From assembly GCA_051025295.1 (NCBI GenBank), contig JBMGJV010000017.1: a stretch of DNA of 64,000 nucleotides; one strand, given 5' to 3'. Of this stretch, positions 42,571 to 53,162 are shown piece after piece. Every line of letters begins with the position of its first letter. The stretch's first letter is position 1. The translations under genes and the position numbers were made by a program. Source of the stretch: KBS-83 sp051025295 (GTDB lineage Bacteria > Acidobacteriota > Terriglobia > Terriglobales > Acidobacteriaceae). The notes beneath the pieces were generated by a model that saw only the letters and a list, made by a program, of their open reading frames with translations, was not told the DNA's origin and made no database searches.

Positions 42571-42659
42571 CGCCACCCGAAGTGACGCCACAAAAATCGA
42601 CCCCGCACCATGATTTTCGAGCCGGTCAACGCCGCCCTGCGGCCGTGGAGTGGCTTCAG

Positions 42660-42665
42660 TACAAT
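42660..42665 (+). promoter_or_regulatory. -10 box of lipA, leaderless arrangement
   Basis: TACAAT ends 6 nt before a GTG (42672) in the lipA frame. This suggests lipA has its own promoter and starts without a leader. Confidence 0.5.
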
Positions 42666-42671
42666 CAAGCT

Positions 42672-43676
42672 GTGGCTGACTCTCCCGTTCTCGCCGCTCT
42701 GCCCGCGCTGCTCTCGGCCCCGCTCGTCTCTGCCTCCTCGGTCTCGGCATCCTCGCTCTCCGCATCTCTGACCGACTTAGTGCAGATCGACACAGCCCCG
42801 CGCCGCCCTGCGCCGAAGCCGGCCTGGCTCAAGGCCAAGGCCCCGGTCGGTGAGAACTACCACTCCCTCAAAAAGCTGGCCCGCTCGCTCAACCTGCACA
42901 CCGTGTGTGAGAGCGCGCACTGCCCCAACATCGGCGAGTGCTGGGAGCACAAGACCGCGACCTTCATGATGCTCGGCAACCTGTGCACGCGGCGCTGCGG
43001 CTTCTGCGCCGTGCCCAAGGGCCGGCCCGAAGCGATCGATCTCGACGAGCCGCGCCGTGTTGCGGAAGCCATCGCCACCCTCGGGCTCAAGCACGCCGTC
43101 GTCACCAGCGTGAATCGCGATGACGATATCGTTGGCGGCGCGCGCGCCTTCGCCGTGCTCATCGAAGAGGTGCGCCGGCAGGCGCCCGGCTGCCAGATCG
43201 AAGTGCTGGTGCCCGACTTCCAGGGGCGCGAAGACGCGATCCGCTTAGTCGTCGATGCGCGGCCGGAAGTGCTGAATCACAACACCGAAACAGTGCCGCG
43301 GCTCTATCGCGTCGTCCGCTCGGGCTCGCGCTACGAGCGCTCGCTGCAACTGCTCGAGACGGCCAAGCGGCTCGATCCCTCCATCATCACCAAGAGCGGC
43401 GTCATGGCCGGCCTCGGTGAAGAGATGGATGAGCTGATCGCCGTCTTTCGCGATCTCGCCAACGTCGGCGTCGACATCCTCACCGTCGGTCAGTACCTCC
43501 GGCCATCGAAGGATCACCTGCCGATGGCGCGCTACTACACGCCGGACGAGTTCGCCACGATGAAAGAAGCCGCCATGCAGATGGGCTTCCGCCACGTCGA
43601 GTCAGGACCGCTGGTGCGCTCGAGTTATCACGCGCACGAGCAGGCCGCGTCCACCGGCCTCAGCATGCTCACCTAG
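42672..43676 (+). CDS. lipA: Lipoyl synthase
   Basis: LipA is a radical-SAM enzyme that inserts two sulfurs into octanoyl groups on lipoyl domains. The auxiliary cluster motif is CESAHCPNIGECWE (CxxxxCxxxxxC), the SAM cluster motif is CTRRCGFCAVPKG (CxxxCxxC), and the C-terminal RSSYHA carries the conserved Ser. The start is debatable: the frame is open back to a GTG at 42567 overlapping the ADOP stop. The GTG at 42672 sits 6 nt after TACAAT and gives 334 aa. The first 45 residues are a variable Ala/Ser/Leu-rich extension. No lipB is adjacent. Confidence 0.95.
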   Translation: MADSPVLAALPALLSAPLVSASSVSASSLSASLTDLVQIDTAPRRPAPKPAWLKAKAPVGENYHSLKKLARSLNLHTVCESAHCPNIGECWEHKTATFMMLGNLCTRRCGFCAVPKGRPEAIDLDEPRRVAEAIATLGLKHAVVTSVNRDDDIVGGARAFAVLIEEVRRQAPGCQIEVLVPDFQGREDAIRLVVDARPEVLNHNTETVPRLYRVVRSGSRYERSLQLLETAKRLDPSIITKSGVMAGLGEEMDELIAVFRDLANVGVDILTVGQYLRPSKDHLPMARYYTPDEFATMKEAAMQMGFRHVESGPLVRSSYHAHEQAASTGLSMLT

Positions 43677-43752
43677 GGCATTCCCGCACGCGTCTTTGCC
43701 AGCGGTGCAGCAGGGCTTTTAGTATCAGCGGCGTTCCATTTCAGAGGCCCTG

Positions 43753-46344
43753 ATGCGCATGTACGTCTCCGCCACTCCTCGTCTTCAGAAGCTTTCGCTG
43801 CTCGTCGCCGCCACCGCTGTGCTCGCCGCAAGCGCCGTCGCGCAGGCGCCACACGCCCTCACCTCTGCCGACAAGCAGCACATCGACGAGATCGTGCACA
43901 AAATGACGCTCGCCGAAAAGCTGGACTACATCGGCGGCACGGGCTTCGCGGTGCGCGCCATGCCGGCACTGCATCTGCCCGCGCTCGAAATGTCGGACGG
44001 CCCGGTCGGCGTGCGCTCCAACAGTGGCTTCAAATCCACCACCTACGCCGGCGGTATCGGGATGGCGGCAAGCTGGGATCGCGAGCTCGCCGAGCGCGTG
44101 GGCGCAGGCATCGGCCGCGATGCACGTGCGCGTGGTGTGCACTTCATGCTCGGCCCGGGCGTCAACATCTATCGCTCGCCGCGCAATGGCCGCAACTTCG
44201 AGTACTTCGGCGAAGATCCGTTCCTCACCTCGAACATCGCCGTCGCGTACATCACCGGCATGCAGAAGCAGGGCGTCAGCTCGACCATCAAGCACTACAT
44301 CGCGAACAACTCCGAGTATCTGCGGCACGACTCCGATTCGATCGTTGACCCGCGCGCCATGCACGAGATCTATCTGCCGAGCTTCGAGGCAGCCGTGAAG
44401 CAGGCTCACGTCGGCGCCGTGATGGACTCCTACAACCTCATCGACGGCGCGCATGCGACCGAGAACAAGCAGACCAATCTCGACTTCATGCGCAAACAGT
44501 TCGGCTTTGAAGGCACCATCATGTCGGACTGGGTCGCCACCTACGATGCCGTGGGCGCGGCGAATGGCGGACTCGATCTCGAGATGCCGACCGGCAAGTT
44601 CATGAATCGCGCCAACCTCGAGCCGGCGATCAAGGCAGGCAAGGTCACCGAGGCGACGATCGACGACAAGATTCGCCACATCCTGACGACCGCCATGATG
44701 TTCGGCTGGCTCGATCGCCCTCAGCTCGATACATCGATCTCCTATGTGGACCAGCGCAATGCCGACACGGCGCTCGATGGCGCGCGCGAATCTGCCGTGC
44801 TGCTGAAGAACGAAGGCCATCTGCTGCCGCTCGACAAGCAGCAGGTGAAATCCGTGCTCGTGGTCGGCCCGGACGCCTACCCCGGCGTGCCCGTGGGCGG
44901 CGGCAGCGCGGCAGTGCAGCCCTTCCGCAGCATCAGCCCGCTCGAAGGCATGACGGAGTATCTCGGCAGCAACGCGACGGTCTACTACGACAGCGGCGTG
45001 CCCACATTGGCCGAGCTGGCCCTGCAGACGCACTTCACCACCGCCGCGACCGGCGGCAAGCCGGGCCTCACGCTCGAACAGTTCAAGAACGCGGAGCTGA
45101 CAGGAACGCCGGCCACAACCGTGGTCTCGGCCGTGAACACGCGTGGCGTGAGCTGGGACTCGCTCAGCGACGATCCGGCAGCCCTGATGGAGCTCTTTCA
45201 GTCGGGCGTCAAGGAGGTGTCGCGCCGCTTCACCGGCTACTTCACGCCGGAGTCGGCCGGCCGCTACATCGTGGCTGCCGAGGGCGGTGGCGAGGGCACC
45301 GGCCATCGCGTGTACATCGACGACAAGCTGGTGATCGACGACTGGGACCTGGTGCGCGCCTTCCAGCCGCACATCACGGTCGAGCTCTCCGCCTCCCCCC
45401 ACAAAATCGTCGTCGAGGACAAACAGAACAGTCCCATCGGCGGCAGGCTTCGGTTCGCAATTGCCTCCGTGGATCACGTCGTCACCGAACGCGCAAGACA
45501 GCTCGCGGCCAAGGCGGACGTCGTGGTGGTCGCGGCCGGCTTTCAGAACAACAGCGAGAGCGAGGGTGGTGACCGAACCTTTGCCCTCCCCTTTGGGCAG
45601 GACGAGCTGATCCAGGTAATGGCGGGGACGAACAGGAAGGTAATCGTAGCGATTACCTCGGGCGGAAATGTCGACTCCACAACGTGGCTCGAACGTGTCC
45701 CGGCGGTGCTCGAAACCTGGTATGCAGGGCAGTCCGGCGGGCGCGCATTGGCCGAAATTGTCTTCGGCGATGTGAACCCGTCGGGGCACCTGCCGGCTAC
45801 ATTTGAGCGCCGCGCCGAGGACAATCCGACCTACAACAACTACTACCCGGAGCCAGGGACGAAGCGCGTCCTCTACAAAGAGGGCATATTCGTCGGCTAT
45901 CGCGGCTACGAGCACAACCACGTAGAGCCGCTGTTCCCGTTCGGCTATGGCCTGTCGTACACCACGTTTCGCTTTGCGAATCTTGCACTTAGCCCGCAGT
46001 CCGCAGGCGCCGATCCGAAGGTGACCGTCACCTTCGATGTCACCAATACCGGCCAGCGCGCGGGCGCGGATGTAGCGCAGGTGTACGTCTCCGATGGCCA
46101 CGCGAAGATCGAGCGGCCGGAGCGCGAACTGAAGGGCTTCGAACGCGTCATGCTCGCGCCCGGCGAGACAAAGCACCTCTCGGTCGACCTGAATGCACGC
46201 TCCTTCGCCTACTGGAACGTACAGACGCAGAAGTGGACGATCGATCCCGGCAAGTTCACGGTCCACGTCGGCGATGCGGTGAACGCAACGCCGCTCGAAG
46301 CATCGGTGGAGCTGACCAGCGCTGCCGCGAACTCAAGCTTCTGA
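43753..46344 (+). CDS. Glycoside hydrolase family 3 with inserted PA14 domain
   Basis: An 863-aa exported beta-glucosidase-type enzyme. Signal peptide LLVAATAVLAASAVAQA. The (beta/alpha)8 domain includes SDGPVGVRS, GPGVNIYRSPRNGRNFEYFG, EDPFLTSNIAVAYITGMQ and the nucleophile Asp259 in TIMSDWVATYD. The alpha/beta sandwich starts at SAVLLKNEGHLLPLDK. A PA14 carbohydrate-binding domain (about 490-560, FTPESAGRYIVAAEGGGEG) is inserted within it, as in some yeast and bacterial beta-glucosidases. The C-terminal fibronectin-III-like domain follows (VTFDVTNTGQRAGADVAQ). The acid/base Glu likely lies in SGGNVDSTTWLERVPAVLE-region sequence. It releases glucose or related sugars from oligosaccharides outside the cytoplasm. 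Confidence 0.93.
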   Translation: MRMYVSATPRLQKLSLLVAATAVLAASAVAQAPHALTSADKQHIDEIVHKMTLAEKLDYIGGTGFAVRAMPALHLPALEMSDGPVGVRSNSGFKSTTYAGGIGMAASWDRELAERVGAGIGRDARARGVHFMLGPGVNIYRSPRNGRNFEYFGEDPFLTSNIAVAYITGMQKQGVSSTIKHYIANNSEYLRHDSDSIVDPRAMHEIYLPSFEAAVKQAHVGAVMDSYNLIDGAHATENKQTNLDFMRKQFGFEGTIMSDWVATYDAVGAANGGLDLEMPTGKFMNRANLEPAIKAGKVTEATIDDKIRHILTTAMMFGWLDRPQLDTSISYVDQRNADTALDGARESAVLLKNEGHLLPLDKQQVKSVLVVGPDAYPGVPVGGGSAAVQPFRSISPLEGMTEYLGSNATVYYDSGVPTLAELALQTHFTTAATGGKPGLTLEQFKNAELTGTPATTVVSAVNTRGVSWDSLSDDPAALMELFQSGVKEVSRRFTGYFTPESAGRYIVAAEGGGEGTGHRVYIDDKLVIDDWDLVRAFQPHITVELSASPHKIVVEDKQNSPIGGRLRFAIASVDHVVTERARQLAAKADVVVVAAGFQNNSESEGGDRTFALPFGQDELIQVMAGTNRKVIVAITSGGNVDSTTWLERVPAVLETWYAGQSGGRALAEIVFGDVNPSGHLPATFERRAEDNPTYNNYYPEPGTKRVLYKEGIFVGYRGYEHNHVEPLFPFGYGLSYTTFRFANLALSPQSAGADPKVTVTFDVTNTGQRAGADVAQVYVSDGHAKIERPERELKGFERVMLAPGETKHLSVDLNARSFAYWNVQTQKWTIDPGKFTVHVGDAVNATPLEASVELTSAAANSSF

Positions 46345-46425
46345 CGAAAGCCGCCGCCACTGACCTCAGCCCCAAGGCTGTTTTGCTGGAGGGTTCTCCG
46401 GCTGGGGCGGCGGCGCTTTGTCCGC

Positions 46426-46431
46426 TAGAAT
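46426..46431 (+). promoter_or_regulatory. -10 box of frr
   Basis: TAGAAT about 30 nt before the frr ATG, giving a short leader that carries the GAGGAGG ribosome-binding site. No good -35 is seen. Confidence 0.45.
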
Positions 46432-46461
46432 CTTGTTTTGTCCCGAGGAGGAAAGACCGAC

Positions 46462-47049
46462 ATGGCAGTCTCGACTATGGCCACGGTTCCCGCGCTGAAG
46501 ACAGTGCATCAGCAGTTGAAGGCGCGCATGGAGAAGGCGGTGACCGACTTCCAGCAGAACCTGACCGCCACCCGCACGGGCCGCGCCAATCCGCAGATGC
46601 TGGACCGCGTGCGCGTGTCGTACTACGGCACCGAGATGCCACTGAATCAGGTCGCCCAGCTCTCGATCCCGGATGCGCAGACGATCCTGATCACGCCGTT
46701 CGATCCGTCCGCCATCGGGGAGATCGAGAAGGGCATCCGCACGGCCGACTCGAGCTTCAACCCGCAGAACGACGGCAAGGTCGTCCGCGTGAAGGTGCCC
46801 GCGATGACCGAAGAGCGGCGCAAGGAAGTGGTAAAGCAGTTGAATAAGGTGCTCGAAGAGCATCGCACCGGCATCCGCAACATCCGCCGCGACGGCAACG
46901 ACGCCATCAAGAAGGCGACGAAGGACAAGCAGATCTCCGAAGACGAAGAGAAGCGGGCGCTCGAAGAGATCCAGAAGCTGACCGATGAAGAGATCAAGCG
47001 GATGGAAGAGCTCTCGAGGAACAAAGAAAAGGAAGTAATGCAGGTCTGA
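46462..47049 (+). CDS. frr: Ribosome recycling factor
   Basis: RRF splits post-termination ribosomes with EF-G. The 195-aa sequence has TATRTGRANPQMLDRVRVSY, PLNQVAQLSIPDAQTILI and the helical bundle RNIRRDGNDAIKKATKDK. GAGGAGG lies 9 nt before the ATG at 46462. An upstream in-frame TTG overlaps that site and is not credible. The usual pyrH partner is not adjacent, so frr stands alone here with its own promoter. Confidence 0.97.
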   Translation: MAVSTMATVPALKTVHQQLKARMEKAVTDFQQNLTATRTGRANPQMLDRVRVSYYGTEMPLNQVAQLSIPDAQTILITPFDPSAIGEIEKGIRTADSSFNPQNDGKVVRVKVPAMTEERRKEVVKQLNKVLEEHRTGIRNIRRDGNDAIKKATKDKQISEDEEKRALEEIQKLTDEEIKRMEELSRNKEKEVMQV

Positions 47050-47074
47050 GGGCGGTCTCTCTGCGCCCGGTTCG

Positions 47075-47737
47075 CTACTTGCAAAGGCCCGCAGGCTTCC
47101 AGTCCGGTGCGAGCGACGACCAGGGCTGGGTCGAATCGTGTAGCACCAGCACTAATCCCCTTCGGTTCTCTGTGCCGGTAGCTCTGACGACCATGGGTGG
47201 TCCCTCGGGGATCAGGACGTCCACCCCTTTGTGGCCCACCTGCTTGCCTGCAGGCGTCTCCAGACAGGATTCGCCCTCCTCGGTGTAGAAGGCCTCCGCG
47301 CCCGGGTGGCGATGCACCACGCTCTGCATTCCCGGCGTAAACACCGCCTCGGCAAACATCGCCATGTACGTGCTGTGCGCGTCTACCGGCAGCGGCCCGA
47401 TCTGGGTCACGTGCTCTCCCGCGGCGGGCCGGTCGTCCTTGGCGCCGATGGTGAAGACCCACACCTTGCCGAGCGCTTCGAATACCTGCCCATGCGCTCC
47501 TCGTGCCCCATCCGCGGCTGCGCGGTCCTCGAAGCGATCAAGCGACCAGTACACCGGTCCGCTGGAGTCTTTCTTCCACGCCTGACTCGCCAGAACCCAG
47601 CACCCGGTCTCGCCAGTACGCTGGGCGACGGGCTTGCAGGTGACCGCCATGTCCTGAGCAGCGAGATTGTGAGCAGCGAGGCTGAAGCTCAGCAACGGAA
47701 CAGCGCAGAGAACGGGCCAGCAACGATTCAGCTTCAT
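47075..47737 (-). CDS. Exported cupin-domain protein
   Basis: A 220-aa protein with a signal peptide (CWPVLCAVPLLSFSLAAHNL). Two cysteines around CKPVAQRTGETGCWV could form a disulfide. The cupin domain is in the C-terminal half: VVHRHPGAEAFYTEEGES is the metal-binding first motif (HxH ... E), and DVLIPEGPPMVV the second. The metal-dependent function is unknown. The start ATG has AGGAGA 6 nt upstream. It converges on frr. Confidence 0.85.
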   Translation of the reverse strand: MKLNRCWPVLCAVPLLSFSLAAHNLAAQDMAVTCKPVAQRTGETGCWVLASQAWKKDSSGPVYWSLDRFEDRAAADGARGAHGQVFEALGKVWVFTIGAKDDRPAAGEHVTQIGPLPVDAHSTYMAMFAEAVFTPGMQSVVHRHPGAEAFYTEEGESCLETPAGKQVGHKGVDVLIPEGPPMVVRATGTENRRGLVLVLHDSTQPWSSLAPDWKPAGLCK

Positions 47738-47907
47738 GACGTCTCTCCTGGAATACCTGCGTGGCCCGGAAGACGCTTGAGCGTATCACCCGCCATTCCC
47801 GCGATCGGGGAGATCATCGCGATGGCACCAGCCAATTGCGTTGCCTGTTCAGAGAAGCCATTGCGGCGCTGCGTTCAGCAGGACCGCACCTCAGTCGCGT
47901 GCTCCGC

Positions 47908-48246
47908 TCAGGCGGTTTGCTTTGCGCTCTTCACGAGGCCGAGCTCGATGAGACTGCTGGCGGTGGCGAGGAGGGCGTCCTCGTTGGAGCGCGGGGTCCA
48001 GCCGAGCAGGTTCCGGGCTTTTTGATTGCTGGCCTGGTTTTGCTTACCAAGCTCCGGAACGATCTGCGCGACCTCCTTATCGAATAGTGACATTACGCGG
48101 AGCACCCAATCCGGCAGCACGCGGGTGGGCGCGCGACGGGCGGCCTCGCCCAGCCTTGCGCGGAGCACGCGGGAGATCTGCTGGAAGCTGAGGAACTCGC
48201 CGGCGACGGCAAGGAAGCGCTGGCCGGCCGCAGAGGGACTGGTCAT
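47908..48246 (-). pseudogene. C-terminal remnant of an NAD-dependent epimerase/SDR
   Basis: About 110 codons match only the C-terminal third of an extended SDR (dihydroflavonol-reductase/epimerase type): QRFLAVAGEFLSFQQISRVL, PTRVLPDWVLRVMSLFD, ARNLLGWTPRSNEDALLATA. The Rossmann fold and catalytic YxxxK half are missing. An ATG at 48246 allows translation, but no functional product is likely. The fragment is joined directly to the end of a frameshifted TetR gene, as expected if a deletion removed the TetR stop and the first two thirds of the neighbouring SDR. Confidence 0.75.
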
Positions 48247-48842
48247 TCGTTTGTTCGGCCTTCACCATCTGCCACATCCGCTCTGCCAGATCGCGCAGGG
48301 TGGCCTCCGGCAGCGCTGCTGGAAGCTTGGCCAGGCGGGTGAGGACACCTATGGTGAGTTCCTGGTGGACCTCCTGGGGAAGTTCGTTGAGCAGCCCGCC
48401 CCTCGACTGGCTCCTGAAGCGGCTCAGGAAGTCGGTGAGCCGGGCCTCTTCTTCTGCAGTCCCAGGGGGACAGGGGAAGCCGGCTAGCTCAAACTGCTCC
48501 AGGAAGCGAAGCTCGCGCTGGTGCTGACGGTAGAACCGGTACGTTGAGCGCGACATGGATAAAGGCCTCGCGCGCCTCCATGCCTGGGGTGTAGCCCTCA
48601 AGAATGCCTCGGTGCTTCAACTCGCTGAGCCGTTGATAGAGCGCCTGGATGATCTCTTCTTTGCTCGCGAAGTGGTGGTAGATGACGCCGGGGCTGGCGC
48701 TGGCCCGTTCTGCGATGAGGGACATGGGCGCGTGATGGAAGCCACGCTCGACGACCACGTCCAGCATGGCGTTGAGGATGGCGTCGCGTTTGCCAGGCTT
48801 AATGCTCTTCGCGGCTCTGGGCGGTGCTGGCACGAGTGCCAT
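48247..48842 (-). pseudogene. TetR family regulator, frameshifted
   Basis: The N-terminal HTH half starts at ATG 48842 and reads KRDAILNAMLDVVVERGFHH and SASPGVIYHHFASKEEIIQA, a clear TetR DNA-binding domain. Near 48535 the frame shifts. Dropping one base in AACGTACC continues ...FIHVALN into YRFYRQHQRELRFLEQFELA, the usual TetR ligand-binding start. The C-terminal half then runs to about 48247, where its own stop seems lost at the junction with the SDR remnant. Relatives commonly sit beside an SDR they control. Both genes look degraded here. Confidence 0.75.
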
Positions 48843-49162
48843 TGTTCCACGCGCGAGCGGGCCGACGGTCTCAAGTCGGGCGAGACGGAAGGCGAGTGTC
48901 TGTCCCGCGAGTGAGAGCCTGCCAGGGAAGGGAGAGAAAGCGCCTGGGTATCTCCCTGATAACCGGTTGAGAGTCATGGACTTGAGTGGCACAAGCGGTT
49001 CCGTTGGGGAGCCTCATCCGCCATTCGGGGGGCTTTTACGACCATTCGACCCACTTGGGTTCGCCCCGCCTGCTGAACCACGTAGCCTGATGATGAATGA
49101 GTACCCCTCGGTAATTCCCGGGAGACTCTGGCGTCGTACTGCCGTAGTTGCATCTCGTTGCA

Positions 49163-49168
49163 TAGACT
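49163..49168 (+). promoter_or_regulatory. Probable -10 box of the radical-SAM gene
   Basis: TAGACT about 68 nt before the ATG. The leader contains GAGCC-TCAAC-GGCTC (49206-49220), a small hairpin just before the AGGAGA ribosome-binding site, which might modulate translation. No clear -35. Confidence 0.3.
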
Positions 49169-49236
49169 GACATCTCCTGTTGCGAACGGGAGTGCGGTCT
49201 TAACGGAGCCTCAACGGCTCATACCAGGAGATCTGA

Positions 49237-51330
<2,094 letters not shown>

Positions 51331-51356
51331 GTCGGAAGACTGAACGAGACAGTAAA

Positions 51357-51382
51357 GAGGCCGCCAGCAATGGCGGCCTTTC
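51357..51382 (+). terminator. Rho-independent terminator of the radical-SAM gene
   Basis: Perfect stem AGGCCGCCA/TGGCGGCCT with loop GCAA, followed by TTTCT, 27 nt after the stop. Confidence 0.85.
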
Positions 51383-51447
51383 TGCGTCTGCCCCTCATGT
51401 TCGGTTTGCACCGTCCAGCATGGAACCGCTGCGTCAGAGGTTTGGGT

Positions 51448-52742
51448 TCAGGGCCGCGCCGCAATCGCCAACTCCGCGTCCTGTCCTAGCGATGCCGGTA
51501 GAGGCTTAGCAAGTGCAAGGAAGACAAGGGCGAGCAGGCACAGACCGTGGAATGGGCCGGCCCAGCGAATCCCGTGCAGGTATATGTAACTTTCGGGCGT
51601 GAAGATCATTGCGTATAGCAGGAAGTAGGGCAAGAGTGTTCGCTGCTCTGCTGCCGGCGCTCTGAGTGAGGCGACGCAAAGGATGGCGAACGATCCATAG
51701 AGTGACAGCAGCGTGTACTCGAAAGACACCGGAGGGATCACGATGCTGAGGGTCGACAGGATCACGATCTGGTTGAGGGTTGGCAGACGCCAGATGCGGA
51801 GAAAGTAGACCAGAAGGCAGAGGACGGCCATCGAGCGCATGTAGATAGGCACGAATGGCGACAGATCCGGGTGAGAGGCGATGGTCGCGAATTTGACCAG
51901 GGCGAAGATCGAGTGGTCCACGGTAAGCCCCACCTGTCTCCGGCGTAGAGTTTTCCGAATGCCTGAAGCTGCGCACTGCTCCATCGAAATGCGAATACGA
52001 GATCCGAACTGATCGCTCGCAAGCCGCACAATGTGAGCGCGAGCGCTGTTGCTGCACCGACGACCATATCGATATATCTGCGGCGCGGCAGGAAGAGACC
52101 GAACAAGACAAACGGATAAAGCTTGAGGGCTGTTGCAATGCCGAAGCAGACGGCGGCGACTTTGTAACTCCGGCGAGAGAAGGCCCATAGTCCGCCTGTG
52201 ATCAGAATCCAGGGCAGCACCTCAATGTTCGAGCGCTGCAACAGAAACATGAAGGGGTAGGACGTAATCGTTGTCGCTAAGACAAGAAGCAGTGCGTGGG
52301 CTCGCGCCACTGAACGATTCCGCAGGACCCGGTAGAAGGCCAAGGCCAACCCGACGCCTGCCAGCAGAATGAGCAGGCTGAACGTTCTGCCACTCGTGTG
52401 TGACTTGAAGAGGCCAACGAAGACCAGCAGCATGGCAGGGGGATACATAAAGTAGGTCTTCATGTGCAGGAACTCGGGGCTCCCGTAATGGCTGATAGTG
52501 GCAAGCAGATTGCGGTAATCCCCGTAAAACCCCCCGGGATAAAAGATGTAGGGGAATGTGTACGGAAGCGAGCGCCCAGCCATGCGGGCGATGGCGGACC
52601 CAAGAAACGACAGGAACGTGAAGAGGGTGGAGGCCAGAACGAACACGCGCAGGCTCATGGGCAGCGGTAGTTCGCGTTCAGGGGTACGGGACCGCTCTTT
52701 GTGGCCTGGCAGAGACGTGGCCATCATCGATGTGTCGGTCAT
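51448..52742 (-). pseudogene. Glycosyltransferase family 87 (DUF2029) membrane protein, frameshifted
   Basis: Two minus-strand frames make one GT87-type polyprenyl-linked mannosyltransferase-like protein with about ten membrane segments. The first part (from ATG 52742) has FYGDYRNLLATISHYGSPEF and YFMYPPAMLLVFVGLFKS, the DUF2029 signature region. It runs in frame to GKLYAGDRWG. The second part continues LTVDHSIFALVKFATIASHP, as family members do, to the stop at 51448. The frames meet at a G4 run on the coding strand (C4 at 51928-51931); adding one G restores the protein. It may be real decay or an indel error. The small secreted protein upstream ends 11 nt before its start, so they form an operon. 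Confidence 0.8.
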
Positions 52743-52752
52743 GGTGTTTGCT

Positions 52753-53046
52753 TCATCGTGCCCGCGAGAGGATCTCCAACTGAGCGGGCGATATGTAAGT
52801 GCCATTTGCATCGTCCTGGACAGTGCAGCCCTGCTGCATGCAAACGAATAGAGCACTGCCGTATCCCTTGACTGGGCACTGGATCAGGAGTCCATTGGGA
52901 CGCACGTCTGTGCACCCTGGGTGATGCAGCGACGTTCGCTGCCAGTCAACCTCGTTGGGGTGACTGCGAAAGAAGTGGAGATACTCCTCCGCACAGAGGA
53001 GCGAAGTCGCAATCAGCAGGATGGTGAGCACTCGGGTCTTCAGCAT
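52753..53046 (-). CDS. Small exported protein, 97 aa, upstream of the GT87 gene
   Basis: A 97-aa protein starting at ATG 53046. Hydrophobic segment LTILLIATSLLCA at residues 7-19, probably a signal peptide or anchor. The mature part has four Cys (GCTDVRPNGLLIQC, CMQQGC) that may form disulfides. It ends DANGTYISPAQLEILSRA. No family recognised. Short spacing to the GT87 gene suggests co-expression. Confidence 0.65.
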   Translation of the reverse strand: MLKTRVLTILLIATSLLCAEEYLHFFRSHPNEVDWQRTSLHHPGCTDVRPNGLLIQCPVKGYGSALFVCMQQGCTVQDDANGTYISPAQLEILSRAR

Positions 53047-53162
53047 GATTGCTTCTGAGGCTGCGCAGGACTGTTGCTATCCAGATGTGTGACTTGGGAT
53101 GAGAATACAACGCCGTCAGCGATGACGCGGTCCCGGCTGTGCAGAGACCGTATCGCGGTCGG

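Noticed and set aside
43741..46266. Long minus-strand open frame opposite the GH3 gene
   Set aside because: No recognisable domains or ribosome-binding site; the GH3 enzyme with its catalytic motifs explains the region.
46348..46420. GC-rich stem-loop between the GH3 gene and frr as a riboswitch or terminator
   Set aside because: GCCGCCGCC and GGCGGCGGC can pair across about 50 nt, but simple GC-triplet repeats do this by chance here, and no known riboswitch core is visible.
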